Below the pieces are notes generated by a model. It was not told the origin of the DNA and ran no database searches. It worked only from the letters and a program-made list of their open reading frames with translations. A stretch of 64,000 bases of DNA from Ferruginibacter lapsinanis (GTDB lineage Bacteria; Bacteroidota; Bacteroidia; Chitinophagales; Chitinophagaceae), in the NCBI RefSeq assembly GCF_020783315.1, contig NZ_CP086063.1, positions 2,654,501-2,718,500 on the forward strand, given 5' to 3'. This document shows, piece after piece, positions 50,864 through 61,180 of the stretch. Position numbers and translations under genes: made by a program. How positions within the stretch are numbered: position 1 is the first letter of the stretch; each line of letters starts with the position of its first letter.

Positions 50864-53800
50864 TTACTGATCTTTTACACATCGGACAGAATATCCAATT
50901 CTTTTATCGTCACCAACATTGTTACTTGAGAGGGTACTGCTTGTACCAGTTAAGCCACGCCATAAGGCCCAGTTAATATTGGAAGTAGATTGTGTACTTG
51001 TCCAAAAAGAACCTGCATTACCTGTTACTGGTAAAAGAAATGCTCCGCCGGAAGTTCTGTACCCCCCTGCAAGTGCGGTAAAATTGCTGTTGTTGGTGGC
51101 GCCTGTATTCGGGCTTGGCCAGAATATAGTGCCTGTATCTTTCAATGCTGCACCAGAATTACTGTAAGTACCTGCACAGTTGGATAATGTATCCCATTCT
51201 ATACTGGTAGGAATATGCCATCCCTGCGGAGCTAAGCCCCTTGGATCATTAACAGCATACCAATTATATAATTTACCAAATAAGACCCCATTGACAGTAT
51301 CATTATTGTTATTGTAACACCATGCACCAGTAGTTAGACTAGCCCATTCTGTTGCAGATTTTACTTGTGGTATTGTGTCGCCGTTTTTATAGGTAACTAC
51401 ATCAAGGTTACGGGCCATCCATACCTGATTACAAGTTTTTACTTCAGGTATGCTGATAATATCTTTTGCAGTGAAGCTGCGTTCATTGCCATAAAATACA
51501 CCCAAACTATTAGCTACATATGCTCTTACATAATACACAGTGTTAGGGGTCAGGTTTGTCATGTTTGCGGTATATATGCCAGTGCCACCTGCACTGTATG
51601 TTACTTTTGTTGGAAGGTTAATTGTCGGATTAGGATTGATATCCCATACAATACCTTTTGAAGTTAAGACTACACTGCCTTCAGATGATACACTAGCACC
51701 TGATACAGCAGTGTTGCCTGTTATAGCTACAGTTGGAATTGTTTTTAAAGAAGGTTCTATCAGTGTTACTACATTTTTTTCTGTGCCATATGCGGTGCCG
51801 TTAGCATTGGTAGCGTATGCTCTGAAATAGTAATTCTTGTTGGATAACAAACCAGTAATATTGCTGGTGAATGAAGCAGTTCCTGATCCATCATTGGTTT
51901 TTGTAGCTAGGTCAACAGTAGGGTTATGTGCTGTACTCCATACCACACCTTTTGCAGTTATAGGGCTACCTCCATCGGAAGAGATCACACCACCTGAAAC
52001 AGTTGAATTATTGGTAGTTGATGATGCAGTATTTGTTGTAATTGCTGGTGTTGTAGTTAAAGTGGTAAAGCTGATTTCATTACCATAACCAGTACCTATC
52101 GCATTTGTAGCATAAGCTTTTACATAATAAGTAGTGTTTGGTAATAAGCCTGACATAATATTGCCGTATGACCCCGGGGCACCATATCCATCATTGGTTT
52201 TTGTTGGGAGGTTAATTGTCGGATTAGGATTAGTACTCCAAACAATTCCTTTTGCAGTGACAGCACTTCCTTTATCATTAACAAGTCTCCACCATACTGT
52301 TCCTGAATTGCTGGATATTCCATTGATCGAATCGGTTGCCAAAGAAGGAATATCTAAAGTAGTAAAACTGATCTCATTACCATAGCCTGTACCAATACTA
52401 TTCGTAGCATAAGCTCTTATGTAATAGGTAGTGTATGGTTGTAATCCATTGATATCAGTTATATAAGTTGTATTACCTGACCCATCATTTGTTTTAGTAG
52501 TAAGTGCTATAGTAGGATTGGGGCTTGTGCTCCAAACAATACCTTTTGCAGTAACTGCATATCCTCCATTAAGAGAAATAGTACCACCGGATCTGACAGA
52601 ATTGGTTGTGACCAATGTTGGTGATGTCGTTGTAATGGTTGGTACTTTATCTTTAGCGCAGCGGATTGAAAAACCTCTCCATTTTGTAGTTGGTACTGAT
52701 TGGAAATAAGTTGAATAGCTATTTGTAGCGATCACTACCGCATTATTAGCATCCGTTTCAGTAGCCAGCCACCAATCTGCCCAGTCACGTAGATTGCCAA
52801 AATTGCCATCAGAACTATTGGTATTGCCACCCGGAAGAGCAGTGAAGTTTGTACTATTGGTTGCACCGCTATTAGGACTGTTCCAGTGTATGTAACCAGT
52901 TTCTTTCAACGGGCCACCACCTACAGTAGAGCCGCCTAAACAATTAGCAAGATCAGTATACTCAGCATTGTCAGGGATATGCCAACCTTGAGGTGCTAGA
53001 CCTCTTGGATCATTCACAGCATACCAGTTATACATTTTGCCATATACGGAACCGTTAGCAGGGTCATTGTTGTAATAACACCATGCACCTGTTCTCATAG
53101 CATTCCATTGAGTACGATCTGTAACTTGTGGTATAGTATCTCCATTTTTATAAGTTGATACATCTAAATTTTTACCTGACCATATCTGGTTGCACATAGC
53201 AACTTCTGTTATTGTGGGATCAACAGTAGTAAAACCAATTTCATTGCCATACGAGGTAATGACGCTGTTAGTAGCATATGCTCTGACAAAATAAGTAACA
53301 CCAGGCAGTAACCCTGAAAGGTTACTTGTAAAACTGCCCGAGCCGCTACCATCAACAGTTTTGGTTGATAACGCAATTGTTGGATTATGACTTGTGCTCC
53401 ATACCACACCTCTTGTTGTTACAGGAGTTCCTCCTTCTGCAGTAATACTTCCTCCACTCATAGCGGTAGTACTGGTAATGGATGATATACTATTAGTTGT
53501 CAGAATGGCTCCGTTCAGTGTTGTAAAACTAATTTCATTTCCATAGCTCGTTCCACCACTGTTAGTAGCATAGGCTCTTATGTAATAAGTAGTATTGTTT
53601 GAAAGACCTGCAATATTGCTGATAAATGAACCTGTACCGGTTCCATCTATCGTTTTAGTTGTAAGATTTACTGTCGGGTTAGAAGATGTACTCCACACAA
53701 CTCCTCTAGCGGTAATACCTGCACCACTAACAACATTTCCCCCGGAAACAACTGAGTTGTTAGTTAGTGAAGAAATAGACGTGGTAGTAACAACTGGAGG

Positions 53801-54688
53801 ATCTGGTAATGTTTTAAAACGAATAATGTTACCGAAGATCAAATTTGTTTTAGTTTGTAGATAAGCTGCAACAAAATAAGTTGTAGCAGGTAACAGTCCT
53901 GTTATAAAACTTGAATAATGGCCTGATATATTTCCTGACGGTCCGTCCGATGTTTTTTTATTAGAGAAAACAACGGTATTTGAATCTGTGCTCCAAAGCA
54001 CTCCTTTAAAAAATATTGGGGAACATGGATCAGTAATAAAAGTGCCACCCGAAGTTGCTGTTGTATTAGTAATAACCGTAGGAGAATCTGTAAATACAAT
54101 AGTAAAAGTATTTGAAGTAATAAAGCTTGATTCGTTGCCGTAAGCTGTGCCAACTGCATTGGTAGCATAAGCTCTTACGTAGTATTGGGTAGACGCCTGT
54201 AAATTACTGATACTAGATTGAAAAACACCTTTTCCTGTACCATCATAAGTTTTAGTGGATAGGTTAATTGTAGGGTTTGGCGAAGTGCTCCACACAACAC
54301 CTCTTGATGTTACAGGAGCATTGCCATCAGCAGTTACATTGCCGCCAGTCATTACAGAACAACCTGTTATTTCAGCAAGGCTTGTAGTAGTGACAGTAGG
54401 AAGCTGTACATTCATATTAAGGTTGCCATGTATGATAAACTTAGCATTGGTAGCCACAATAAAAAAAGCTCCATCTGAAATTGTTTGAGTTACATCCAAT
54501 ACACAACTGTCATTAATGGCCGGAGCTATTACGATGCTGTCTCCTGATGGTAATGTTAATGGAGGAATGATGTTATTAGTCCAATTGGAGGATACTGACC
54601 AATTACCATTGCCGGTAAATGTATAAGTTTGTGAGAATCCAACTGTTGCAATTAGTAAAAAAACAAATGATAAAAAAAATGCTTTCAT
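50864..54688 (-). CDS. Large secreted FISUMP/repeat protein
   Basis: A 1274-residue exported protein (signal residues 1-19, VGFSQ). Order: a region like the shared C-terminal domain but placed at the N-terminus (YTFTGNGNWSVSSNWTNN); four repeats of about 90 residues, each with GVVWSTSPNPTI, TKT-x-DG and YYVRAYATN; a FISUMP domain (NQIWSGKNLDVSTYKNGDTI to FSIRCAKD); four more repeats; and a second FISUMP domain ending at the C-terminus (YSVRCVKD). The protein is thus two tandem blocks of 4 repeats plus FISUMP. FISUMP domains are typical of Bacteroidota and Fibrobacter surface proteins, probably for binding. It has no T9SS tail. Confidence 0.86.
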   Translation of the reverse strand: MKAFFLSFVFLLIATVGFSQTYTFTGNGNWSVSSNWTNNIIPPLTLPSGDSIVIAPAINDSCVLDVTQTISDGAFFIVATNAKFIIHGNLNMNVQLPTVTTTSLAEITGCSVMTGGNVTADGNAPVTSRGVVWSTSPNPTINLSTKTYDGTGKGVFQSSISNLQASTQYYVRAYATNAVGTAYGNESSFITSNTFTIVFTDSPTVITNTTATSGGTFITDPCSPIFFKGVLWSTDSNTVVFSNKKTSDGPSGNISGHYSSFITGLLPATTYFVAAYLQTKTNLIFGNIIRFKTLPDPPVVTTTSISSLTNNSVVSGGNVVSGAGITARGVVWSTSSNPTVNLTTKTIDGTGTGSFISNIAGLSNNTTYYIRAYATNSGGTSYGNEISFTTLNGAILTTNSISSITSTTAMSGGSITAEGGTPVTTRGVVWSTSHNPTIALSTKTVDGSGSGSFTSNLSGLLPGVTYFVRAYATNSVITSYGNEIGFTTVDPTITEVAMCNQIWSGKNLDVSTYKNGDTIPQVTDRTQWNAMRTGAWCYYNNDPANGSVYGKMYNWYAVNDPRGLAPQGWHIPDNAEYTDLANCLGGSTVGGGPLKETGYIHWNSPNSGATNSTNFTALPGGNTNSSDGNFGNLRDWADWWLATETDANNAVVIATNSYSTYFQSVPTTKWRGFSIRCAKDKVPTITTTSPTLVTTNSVRSGGTISLNGGYAVTAKGIVWSTSPNPTIALTTKTNDGSGNTTYITDINGLQPYTTYYIRAYATNSIGTGYGNEISFTTLDIPSLATDSINGISSNSGTVWWRLVNDKGSAVTAKGIVWSTNPNPTINLPTKTNDGYGAPGSYGNIMSGLLPNTTYYVKAYATNAIGTGYGNEISFTTLTTTPAITTNTASSTTNNSTVSGGVISSDGGSPITAKGVVWSTAHNPTVDLATKTNDGSGTASFTSNITGLLSNKNYYFRAYATNANGTAYGTEKNVVTLIEPSLKTIPTVAITGNTAVSGASVSSEGSVVLTSKGIVWDINPNPTINLPTKVTYSAGGTGIYTANMTNLTPNTVYYVRAYVANSLGVFYGNERSFTAKDIISIPEVKTCNQVWMARNLDVVTYKNGDTIPQVKSATEWASLTTGAWCYNNNNDTVNGVLFGKLYNWYAVNDPRGLAPQGWHIPTSIEWDTLSNCAGTYSNSGAALKDTGTIFWPSPNTGATNNSNFTALAGGYRTSGGAFLLPVTGNAGSFWTSTQSTSNINWALWRGLTGTSSTLSSNNVGDDKRIGYSVRCVKDQ

Positions 54689-54714
54689 GTTTATGGAAGT
54701 GTAATAAGGATTGC

Positions 54715-54722
54715 CAAAAATA
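54715..54722 (-). promoter_or_regulatory. -7 box (TATTTTTG) for the FISUMP protein
   Basis: Plus-strand CAAAAATA gives TATTTTTG on the minus strand, 27 bases before the ATG at 54688. Confidence 0.5.
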
Positions 54723-54856
54723 AAGTTATTTCTTTTTACATCGATCAATTATGTGTGAAATCCTTGCCTGTTAACACTTTTAAAACTTGTAAACAATTTG
54801 TGAAAAACATTATCGAATTGTTGCCGTCATCAGGTGTAATATTGCACTGTTGTTGA

Positions 54857-55035
54857 GGTTCTTAGTTCTATTTCCAATTCATTAGTAGTAACAAGATTAA
54901 AAGGGAATCCTGTTCAATTCAGGAGCTATCCCCGTAGCTGTAAGTCTTAAAGATTTTTGCACCTCAAAGCCACTTTCCGCCGTCAGGCGGATGGGAAGGC
55001 AGCAAAAACAGGACGAGCCAGAAGACCTGCCTTTA
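54857..55035 (+). promoter_or_regulatory. Cobalamin (B12) riboswitch upstream of nrdBA
   Basis: The cobalamin aptamer hallmarks occur in order: AAGGGAATCC, TTCAATTCAGGAGC, CCCCGTAGCTGTAAG, GCCAC, GGGAAGGC, and GACGAGCCAGAAGACCTGCC at 55012-55031 (the B12-box region). Inside, CCGCC-GTCA-GGCGG forms a local hairpin. It lies 116 bases before the nrdB ATG. Further downstream, CGGCGGAAAAGT (55063-55074) is nearly complementary to ACTTTCCGCCG (54972-54982), a candidate switching helix. Binding of adenosyl- or methylcobalamin presumably lowers expression. Confidence 0.93.
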
Positions 55036-55150
55036 ACAATGACATAACAAAAACTATACTTTCGGCGGAAAAGTAGCGGTATAATAAAGTAGACGATTTT
55101 GCTCTTCTTTTTTGCACCTTATTTGTGTCGACGGTAATCAAAAAATAAAT

Positions 55151-56122
55151 ATGCAGAACGAACCGATTTTACAGGATAACAAAGACCGCTTTGTGCTCTT
55201 TCCGATCAACCATCAGGATATCTGGAAAATGTATAAACAGGCGGAAGCAAGTTTCTGGACTGCTGAAGAAATTGATCTTACAGCCGACTTGCAGGATTGG
55301 GCAAATAAGTTAACGGAGGATGAAAAATATTTCATCAAACATGTGCTGGCATTTTTTGCGGCAAGCGATGGTATTGTAAATGAAAATCTGGCAGTTAATT
55401 TTTTACAGGAGGTGCAATATCCTGAAGCCCGCTGTATGTATGGCTTTCAGGTGATGATAGAAAATATTCATAGCGAAGCGTATTCACTATTGATCGATAC
55501 TTATATTAAAGACCCGATTGAAAAAGACAGATTACTTAGAGCAATTGATACCATTGATTGTGTTAAGAAAAAAGCTGAATGGGCTTTACGCTGGATCGAT
55601 AAAGGAAGTTTTGCAGAAAGATTAATTGCTTTCGCTGCTGTTGAAGGTATCTTTTTTAGCGGAAGTTTCTGTTCTATTTTCTGGCTAAAAAAACGTGGAC
55701 TAATGCCTGGTTTAAGTTTTGCCAATGAATTGATCAGCCGTGATGAAGGGTTACATTGTGATTTTGCATGTTTGCTTTATACCAATCACTTAATAAATCA
55801 ATTACCAAAAGAAACAGTTACCCAAATTATCAGAGATGCGGTAACGATAGAAAAAGAATTTGTAAGCGATGCTTTACCTGTGGGATTAATTGGCATGAAT
55901 GCAACCTTGATGTGCCAATACATTGAGTTTGTTGCAGACAGATTATTGGTGGCCTTGGGTTGTGATAAAATTTACAATGCCACCAATCCTTTCGATTTTA
56001 TGGAATTGATCTCTCTGCAGGGCAAAACCAACTTCTTTGAAAAAAGGGTAGGCGAATATCAAAAAGCAGGTGTGATGAATGACAGCAGTTCGAAAGCATT
56101 TACAATGGATGAAGATTTTTAA
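55151..56122 (+). CDS. nrdB: Class Ia ribonucleotide reductase, small subunit
   Basis: A 323-residue R2 protein, holding the diiron-tyrosyl radical. The metal ligands fit E. coli NrdB order: Asp42 (EEIDLTAD), Glu104 and His107 with radical Tyr111 (ENIHSEAY), Glu165 (VEGIFF), and Glu199/His202 (RDEGLHCDF). The radical Tyr is kept, so this is not a Tyr-less subclass Ic enzyme. The C-terminal KAFTMDEDF is the tail that binds NrdA. It is preceded by a cobalamin riboswitch and followed by nrdA after 46 bases. I start at the ATG at 55151. Confidence 0.97.
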   Translation: MQNEPILQDNKDRFVLFPINHQDIWKMYKQAEASFWTAEEIDLTADLQDWANKLTEDEKYFIKHVLAFFAASDGIVNENLAVNFLQEVQYPEARCMYGFQVMIENIHSEAYSLLIDTYIKDPIEKDRLLRAIDTIDCVKKKAEWALRWIDKGSFAERLIAFAAVEGIFFSGSFCSIFWLKKRGLMPGLSFANELISRDEGLHCDFACLLYTNHLINQLPKETVTQIIRDAVTIEKEFVSDALPVGLIGMNATLMCQYIEFVADRLLVALGCDKIYNATNPFDFMELISLQGKTNFFEKRVGEYQKAGVMNDSSSKAFTMDEDF

Positions 56123-56168
56123 ATAAAAAATTACCCTTAATATAATTACTACCTAAATTCTCTAACAC

Positions 56169-58517
56169 ATGAAAGTAATAAAACGCAATGGCAAAAGTGA
56201 AGCCGTACACTTTGATAAAATCACTTCGAGAGTAATGAAGCTGAGTTACGGTTTGCAATTAAAGAATGAAGATGTTATTGAAATCGCAAAAAAAGTAATT
56301 GCAGGTATTTACAATAATGTTACCACTACAGAATTAGATAATCTGGCTGCGGAAACCGCAGCATCATTTACCACTAAGCATCCTGATTTTGCAGTATTGG
56401 CAGCACGTATAGCTGTTTCTAATTTGCATAAAAATACATTAAAGTCATTTTCAGAAACAGCTGGATTATTGTATAATTATGTTGATGAGAAAACAGGCGA
56501 GGTGGCTCCATTGATCGCTGATGATGTTTGGGCTATCATTCAAGAGCATCAGGATGTGTTGAATGCATCAATTATTTATGAAAGAGATTATCATTTTGAT
56601 TTTTTTGGATTTAAAACATTGGAAAAATCTTACTTATTAAAAGTTAACGGTAAAATAGTTGAACGTCCGCAACATTTGTTTATGAGAGTTGCATTGGGAA
56701 TTCATAAAACAGATATTGATGCTGCGATTGAAACTTATAATTTGATGAGTGAAAAATGGTTTATTCATGCAACTCCAACTTTATTCAATGCTGGTACACC
56801 AAAACCGCAAATGAGCAGTTGCTTTTTGCTGAGTATGAAGGATGACAGTATTGCTGGTATCTATGATACGTTAAAAAACTGTGCCATGATCTCTCAATCT
56901 GCAGGAGGAATTGGTTTAAACATTCATAATATCAGAGCTACAGGTAGTTATATAAAAGGAACAAACGGTACAAGTAACGGAATCATTCCAATGTTGAGGG
57001 TATTCAATGATACAGCACGTTATGTAGATCAGGGCGGAGGAAAACGCAAAGGAGCATTCTCTGTTTATTTAGAACCATGGCATGCAGATGTGTTTGAATT
57101 TCTAGACCTGAGAAAAAATCATGGGAAAGAAGAAATGAGAGCAAGAGATCTGTTCTTAGCGCTTTGGATTCCTGATCTGTTTATGAAAAGGGTAGAAGAG
57201 AATGGCAACTGGAGCTTGTTCTGCCCGAATGAAGCAAAAGACCTCCACACCAATCATGGAAAAGTTTTCGAAGCATTGTATGAGCAGTATGAAGCTGAAG
57301 GAAAAGCAAAGAAAACAGTTCCTGCACGTGATTTGTGGAATGCAATTTTAGAATCGCAAATAGAAACGGGGACACCGTACATTTTATATAAAGACGCTGC
57401 AAATGAAAAGAGTAATCAAAAGAATTTAGGTACGATACGCTGCAGCAATCTTTGTACAGAGATCATCGAATACAGTGATGAAAATGAAACAGCGGTTTGT
57501 AATCTGGCGTCACTTTCTTTACCTCGTTTTGTTGAAGGCAAGACTTTCAATTTTGAAAAATTATTAGAGATCACTCAGATCGTCACTAAAAATCTGAACA
57601 AGGTAATTGATAACAATTACTATCCAATCCCTGAAACGAAGTTGAGTAACTTCCGTCATCGACCTATTGGTTTAGGTGTACAAGGTTTGGCGGATGTATT
57701 CATGTTATTAGGTTTGCCATTTGAAAGTGATATGGCAAAGATGCTGAACAAGAATATTTTTGAAACGATCTATTATGGCGCTTTAGTAGCATCAAACAAT
57801 GTTGCAAAAGAATTTGGTGCTTACGAAACATTTAAAGGTTCTCCATTAAGTCAGGGTATTTTACAATTTGATATGTGGAATGTACAACCAAGCGATCGTT
57901 ATGATTGGGATAGTTTACGTAAATCAATTATGGAACATGGCGTACGCAACTCTTTATTGTTGGCACCGATGCCTACTGCCTCTACGTCTCAAATTTTAGG
58001 AAATAACGAATGTTTTGAACCATATACTTCAAATATCTATAACCGTCGTGTATTAAGCGGTGAGTTTGCAGTGGTAAACAAACATTTACTGAAAGATCTG
58101 ATGAACTTAGGTTTGTGGAACGATCATATGAAACAACGTATCATCGCTGCTAATGGTTCTGTTCAAAATATTGAAGAGATACCTGCAGATATGAAAGAAA
58201 TTTATAAAACAGTTTGGGAGATCAAGCAACGTAATATCATTGATATGGCGGCAGACAGGGGAGCATTCATTTGTCAATCACAATCATTGAATTTGTTTGT
58301 AGCTGATGCAAATTTCGCAAAACTTTCATCAATGCATTTCTACACATGGAAGAAAGGGCTGAAGACCGGGATGTATTACCTTCGTACCAAAGCAGCAGCT
58401 GATGCAATTAAATTCACAGTTGATGCATCTGTTTTAAATCAAACAAAAGATGAGCAAGCTGCACAAATATCTTGCTCTTTAGATAATAAAGATGAGTGTA
58501 TGAGCTGCGGTTCTTAA
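56169..58517 (+). CDS. nrdA: Class Ia ribonucleotide reductase, large subunit
   Basis: A 782-residue R1 protein reducing ribonucleoside diphosphates. Residues 1-90 form an ATP cone ([20 protein letters not shown]). The catalytic barrel shows [18 protein letters not shown], the radical-cysteine segment [12 protein letters not shown] and the nucleotide-site [20 protein letters not shown] and PTASTSQI. The end is ECMSCGS, a redox Cys pair (Cys777, Cys780). The pattern is closer to eukaryote-type class Ia than to E. coli NrdA. It follows nrdB and ends at a strong terminator. Confidence 0.97.
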   Translation: MKVIKRNGKSEAVHFDKITSRVMKLSYGLQLKNEDVIEIAKKVIAGIYNNVTTTELDNLAAETAASFTTKHPDFAVLAARIAVSNLHKNTLKSFSETAGLLYNYVDEKTGEVAPLIADDVWAIIQEHQDVLNASIIYERDYHFDFFGFKTLEKSYLLKVNGKIVERPQHLFMRVALGIHKTDIDAAIETYNLMSEKWFIHATPTLFNAGTPKPQMSSCFLLSMKDDSIAGIYDTLKNCAMISQSAGGIGLNIHNIRATGSYIKGTNGTSNGIIPMLRVFNDTARYVDQGGGKRKGAFSVYLEPWHADVFEFLDLRKNHGKEEMRARDLFLALWIPDLFMKRVEENGNWSLFCPNEAKDLHTNHGKVFEALYEQYEAEGKAKKTVPARDLWNAILESQIETGTPYILYKDAANEKSNQKNLGTIRCSNLCTEIIEYSDENETAVCNLASLSLPRFVEGKTFNFEKLLEITQIVTKNLNKVIDNNYYPIPETKLSNFRHRPIGLGVQGLADVFMLLGLPFESDMAKMLNKNIFETIYYGALVASNNVAKEFGAYETFKGSPLSQGILQFDMWNVQPSDRYDWDSLRKSIMEHGVRNSLLLAPMPTASTSQILGNNECFEPYTSNIYNRRVLSGEFAVVNKHLLKDLMNLGLWNDHMKQRIIAANGSVQNIEEIPADMKEIYKTVWEIKQRNIIDMAADRGAFICQSQSLNLFVADANFAKLSSMHFYTWKKGLKTGMYYLRTKAAADAIKFTVDASVLNQTKDEQAAQISCSLDNKDECMSCGS

Positions 58518-58534
58518 AGAAATAAACTGTAACC

Positions 58535-58569
58535 AAAAAGGGCCTCAACTTTTTTTGAAGGCCCTTTTT
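58535..58569. terminator. Bidirectional terminator between nrdA and the diiron gene
   Basis: AAAAAGGGCCT (58535-58545) pairs with AGGCCCTTTTT (58559-58569). It serves both convergent transcripts. Confidence 0.92.
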
Positions 58570-58587
58570 AATTTTAATAAATTATTA

Positions 58588-59196
58588 TTAGTTAGCTAAA
58601 ATTTCTTTCTCTACTGCATTGATCCAAACATTGAATAATTTTTCTTCCACTTCAACAACAGTACTGCAAAGTTTTTCCCAATCAGGTGAAAATTCTTTCA
58701 ACTGATGTTTCATCTCTGCCAAGTGATTGATCTCTTCAGCGATGATACTTTTTACGTTCACGGAACTTTTCGTTTCAGTCAATACATCCTGGTATTTGGG
58801 GTAGAGTTCATCTGCTCTTACTTCGATGGCATAGGTTACCAGAAGATAAGCAGCATATTTCAGGTCATTGCCTATGTAGCCAAATGTATCTTTCAAAAAA
58901 CGGCACACTTTAATATCCAGCTCATGAATATAATAGAAGCTCATTTTAGGAGCAAGTAAATATTTTTTTTCATAGGTAGGACAGCTACCCTTATCTATCT
59001 TCTGAATTTGCTTTTTCAGGTAATAAGCATGCCTGGCTTCTTCAGCAGAATGTTTTAAGATCATTTCTGTTGCTAAAATAGGGTGCTCACACTTTTTGAT
59101 CTTTTTAGCGCCTGCATTCTCCATCATAGAAAGCGTATTCAGCCACTTTGCATGCAGTTTATTGTCTTTCACTACTGTTTCAAAAATATTTTCCAT
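58588..59196 (-). CDS. Ferritin-like diiron protein downstream of the biotin genes
   Basis: A 202-residue, all-helical cytoplasmic protein. Two ExxH motifs are visible: Glu53-Ala-Arg-His56 (AEEARHAYYLKK) and Glu155-Ile-Asn-His158 (AEEINHLAEM). With Glu125 or Glu130 of EVRADELYPKY they make a likely diiron carboxylate site of the ferritin-like/rubrerythrin fold. There is no signal peptide. It is 87 bases after bioA, same strand, but has a strong -7 box of its own, so it can be transcribed apart from bio. No known biotin enzyme matches it. It might oxygenate an acyl chain or protect from oxidants; function is open. Confidence 0.75.
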   Translation of the reverse strand: MENIFETVVKDNKLHAKWLNTLSMMENAGAKKIKKCEHPILATEMILKHSAEEARHAYYLKKQIQKIDKGSCPTYEKKYLLAPKMSFYYIHELDIKVCRFLKDTFGYIGNDLKYAAYLLVTYAIEVRADELYPKYQDVLTETKSSVNVKSIIAEEINHLAEMKHQLKEFSPDWEKLCSTVVEVEEKLFNVWINAVEKEILAN

Positions 59197-59206
59197 AATT
59201 ATGGGG

Positions 59207-59214
59207 CAAAGATA
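59207..59214 (-). promoter_or_regulatory. -7 box (TATCTTTG) for the diiron gene
   Basis: Plus-strand CAAAGATA gives TATCTTTG on the minus strand, 11 bases before the ATG at 59196, so the message may have nearly no leader. Confidence 0.6.
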
Positions 59215-59283
59215 AATTTTTATCGAACACAGATGGTACTGATTTGACTTATGACCACTTATCTGTGTAATCGGCCTAATCAG

Positions 59284-60567
59284 TTAAATCAGTGTTCTAT
59301 CATTCAGGTAGGTCAATGATTGTTCTATAGTGGTATAGATCTTACTCAATTCCTTCTTAGTAATGCAGTATGGCGGCATGATGTAGACGATATTGCCAAG
59401 CGGACGTAACAGTACCCCATTTGACAAATAGAACTTATAAGCCAGATCTCTGATTGAATTAAAATAAGAGGTATTCTGTTTGGTATTCAACTCAATTGCC
59501 AGAATAGTGCCCTGTTGACGAAGCTCTTTTACAAAATCGTGAGATGAAATTGATTCAGCAAATTTTTTATGTTGCTCAGTGATCATTGTGATCTGATCCT
59601 TACATTTTTTACTTTTTAGTAATTCAATACTTGCATTGGCTGCAGCACACGATAAAGGATTGCCTGTATAAGAATGTCCGTGATAAAATGTTTTTGTTTT
59701 GTCATTGGCATAAAATGCATCATATATTTTATTTGAACATGCCGTAACACCCAAAGGCATAAAGCCCCCTGTTATTCCTTTCGATAAACAAATAATATCA
59801 GGTTTACTCTTTACGTATTCTATGGCAAAATTTTTGCCTGTTCTACCAAATCCCGTCATCACTTCATCTGCAATGCAGAGGATATTTTTTTTCTTTGCAA
59901 TAGAAAGCAGCGTATCTAAATGTTTAGCACTATACATTTTCATTCCGGCAGTGCCTTGTATCAACGGTTCAAAAATAAATGCTGCCACATTTTCTTTATC
60001 AATTAAAGCAGTAAATTTTTCAGTTACTTCTTTAATGTTTTCTTTTGTTGGAACAGGTATATGTGAAACTTTGAATAAATGTTTACTGAAAGCAGCATTG
60101 AATTCATTTCTCTCTGCTATACTCATAGCACCGAAAGTATCACCATGGTAAGCGCCTTCAAATGCGATAATATTTATTTTGTTTTTGACACCTTGATTGT
60201 GCCAGTATTGAAGCGCCATTTTTAAAGCAACCTCAACGGCTGTTGATCCATTATCTGAAAAAAATATTTTCTTAAAATGATCAGGTAAGACGCTGAGTAA
60301 ATTTTTTGAAAGATCGATCGCCGGTGTATGTGTAAACCCTGCAAATATTACATGTTCTAATTTTTTTGCCTGGTCAGCGATTGCTTTCGCAATGATCGGA
60401 TTGCTATGCCCATGTATGTTTACCCACCAGGAAGATACTGCATCGATGTAAGTATTTCCATCTTTAGCATATAATGTACAGTTCTCTGCACTGTCAATAT
60501 GAATAGGAGCTTCAGCCGTTTTCATCTGGGTGAATGGATACCATATTGCATTATCTTCTTTTGGCAT
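59284..60567 (-). CDS. bioA: Adenosylmethionine-8-amino-7-oxononanoate aminotransferase
   Basis: A 427-residue PLP aminotransferase, making 7,8-diaminopelargonate from KAPA with SAM as amino donor, in biotin synthesis. Features: IWYPFTQMKTAEAPIHI (BioA N-terminus), VSSWWVNIHGHSNPIIA, FSDNGSTAVEVALKMA, GAYHGDTFGAMS, CIADEVMTGFGRTGKNF and the PLP lysine in CLSKGITGGFMPLG, HGHSYTGNPL. Length is normal. It starts one base after the bioD stop, so the two are coupled. Confidence 0.97.
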   Translation of the reverse strand: MPKEDNAIWYPFTQMKTAEAPIHIDSAENCTLYAKDGNTYIDAVSSWWVNIHGHSNPIIAKAIADQAKKLEHVIFAGFTHTPAIDLSKNLLSVLPDHFKKIFFSDNGSTAVEVALKMALQYWHNQGVKNKINIIAFEGAYHGDTFGAMSIAERNEFNAAFSKHLFKVSHIPVPTKENIKEVTEKFTALIDKENVAAFIFEPLIQGTAGMKMYSAKHLDTLLSIAKKKNILCIADEVMTGFGRTGKNFAIEYVKSKPDIICLSKGITGGFMPLGVTACSNKIYDAFYANDKTKTFYHGHSYTGNPLSCAAANASIELLKSKKCKDQITMITEQHKKFAESISSHDFVKELRQQGTILAIELNTKQNTSYFNSIRDLAYKFYLSNGVLLRPLGNIVYIMPPYCITKKELSKIYTTIEQSLTYLNDRTLI

Positions 60568-60568
60568 A

Positions 60569-61180
60569 TTAAATTTTTATTGGCCCTTGCTTTACAAAAT
60601 TATCAATTGATGTTGCATTAATTTCTGATAATGCAGGAATGGAAAACAATATAGGTAAGTCAGTATATTGCCTGATAAAATTTTCTGAAGAAAGATTGCT
60701 TTCCCCTGAAAAAACAAGTCCTTTTAGAAAAATGTTTTTTTGTCTTAAAGCTGAGACGCTTAATAGGGTATGATTAATGCTTCCTAAATAATTATTTGAA
60801 ACGAGTATTACCGGTAAACTGAGTTGTTCTATCAAGTCAATATTCAAATAGTTGTATGCCAAAGGACTCATGATACCGCCAGCGGTTTCTATTACAATAT
60901 TGTTATCTGATCTTGGCAGATTGATATTTGCTTTAATAATTGTTGTCCCATCAATTTCAGCGGCATAATGTGGGGATGCAGGGGTATTTAATCGATATGC
61001 TTCCGGATGAATTTTGCATAAAGGATTACTCACCACTCTTTTGATAAAAACACTGTCTGAGTTTTCCAAATCACCAGCCTGAACTGGTTTCCAGTAATCA
61101 TAGCCTAATGCCTGGCATATTACGGCTGAACAAATTGTTTTGCCGATGTTTGTATGTATCCCTGCAATAATTACACTCAT
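60569..61180 (-). CDS. bioD: Dethiobiotin synthetase
   Basis: A 203-residue ATP-dependent carboligase that closes the ureido ring with CO2. Signs are the start VIIAGIHTNIGKTICSAVI with a P-loop GxxxxxGKT, YWKPVQAGD, and the strand NIVIETAGGIMSPL (the E-G/A-G-G motif). It overlaps the bioF stop by 4 bases (61177-61180), showing translational coupling. Confidence 0.95.
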   Translation of the reverse strand: MSVIIAGIHTNIGKTICSAVICQALGYDYWKPVQAGDLENSDSVFIKRVVSNPLCKIHPEAYRLNTPASPHYAAEIDGTTIIKANINLPRSDNNIVIETAGGIMSPLAYNYLNIDLIEQLSLPVILVSNNYLGSINHTLLSVSALRQKNIFLKGLVFSGESNLSSENFIRQYTDLPILFSIPALSEINATSIDNFVKQGPIKI

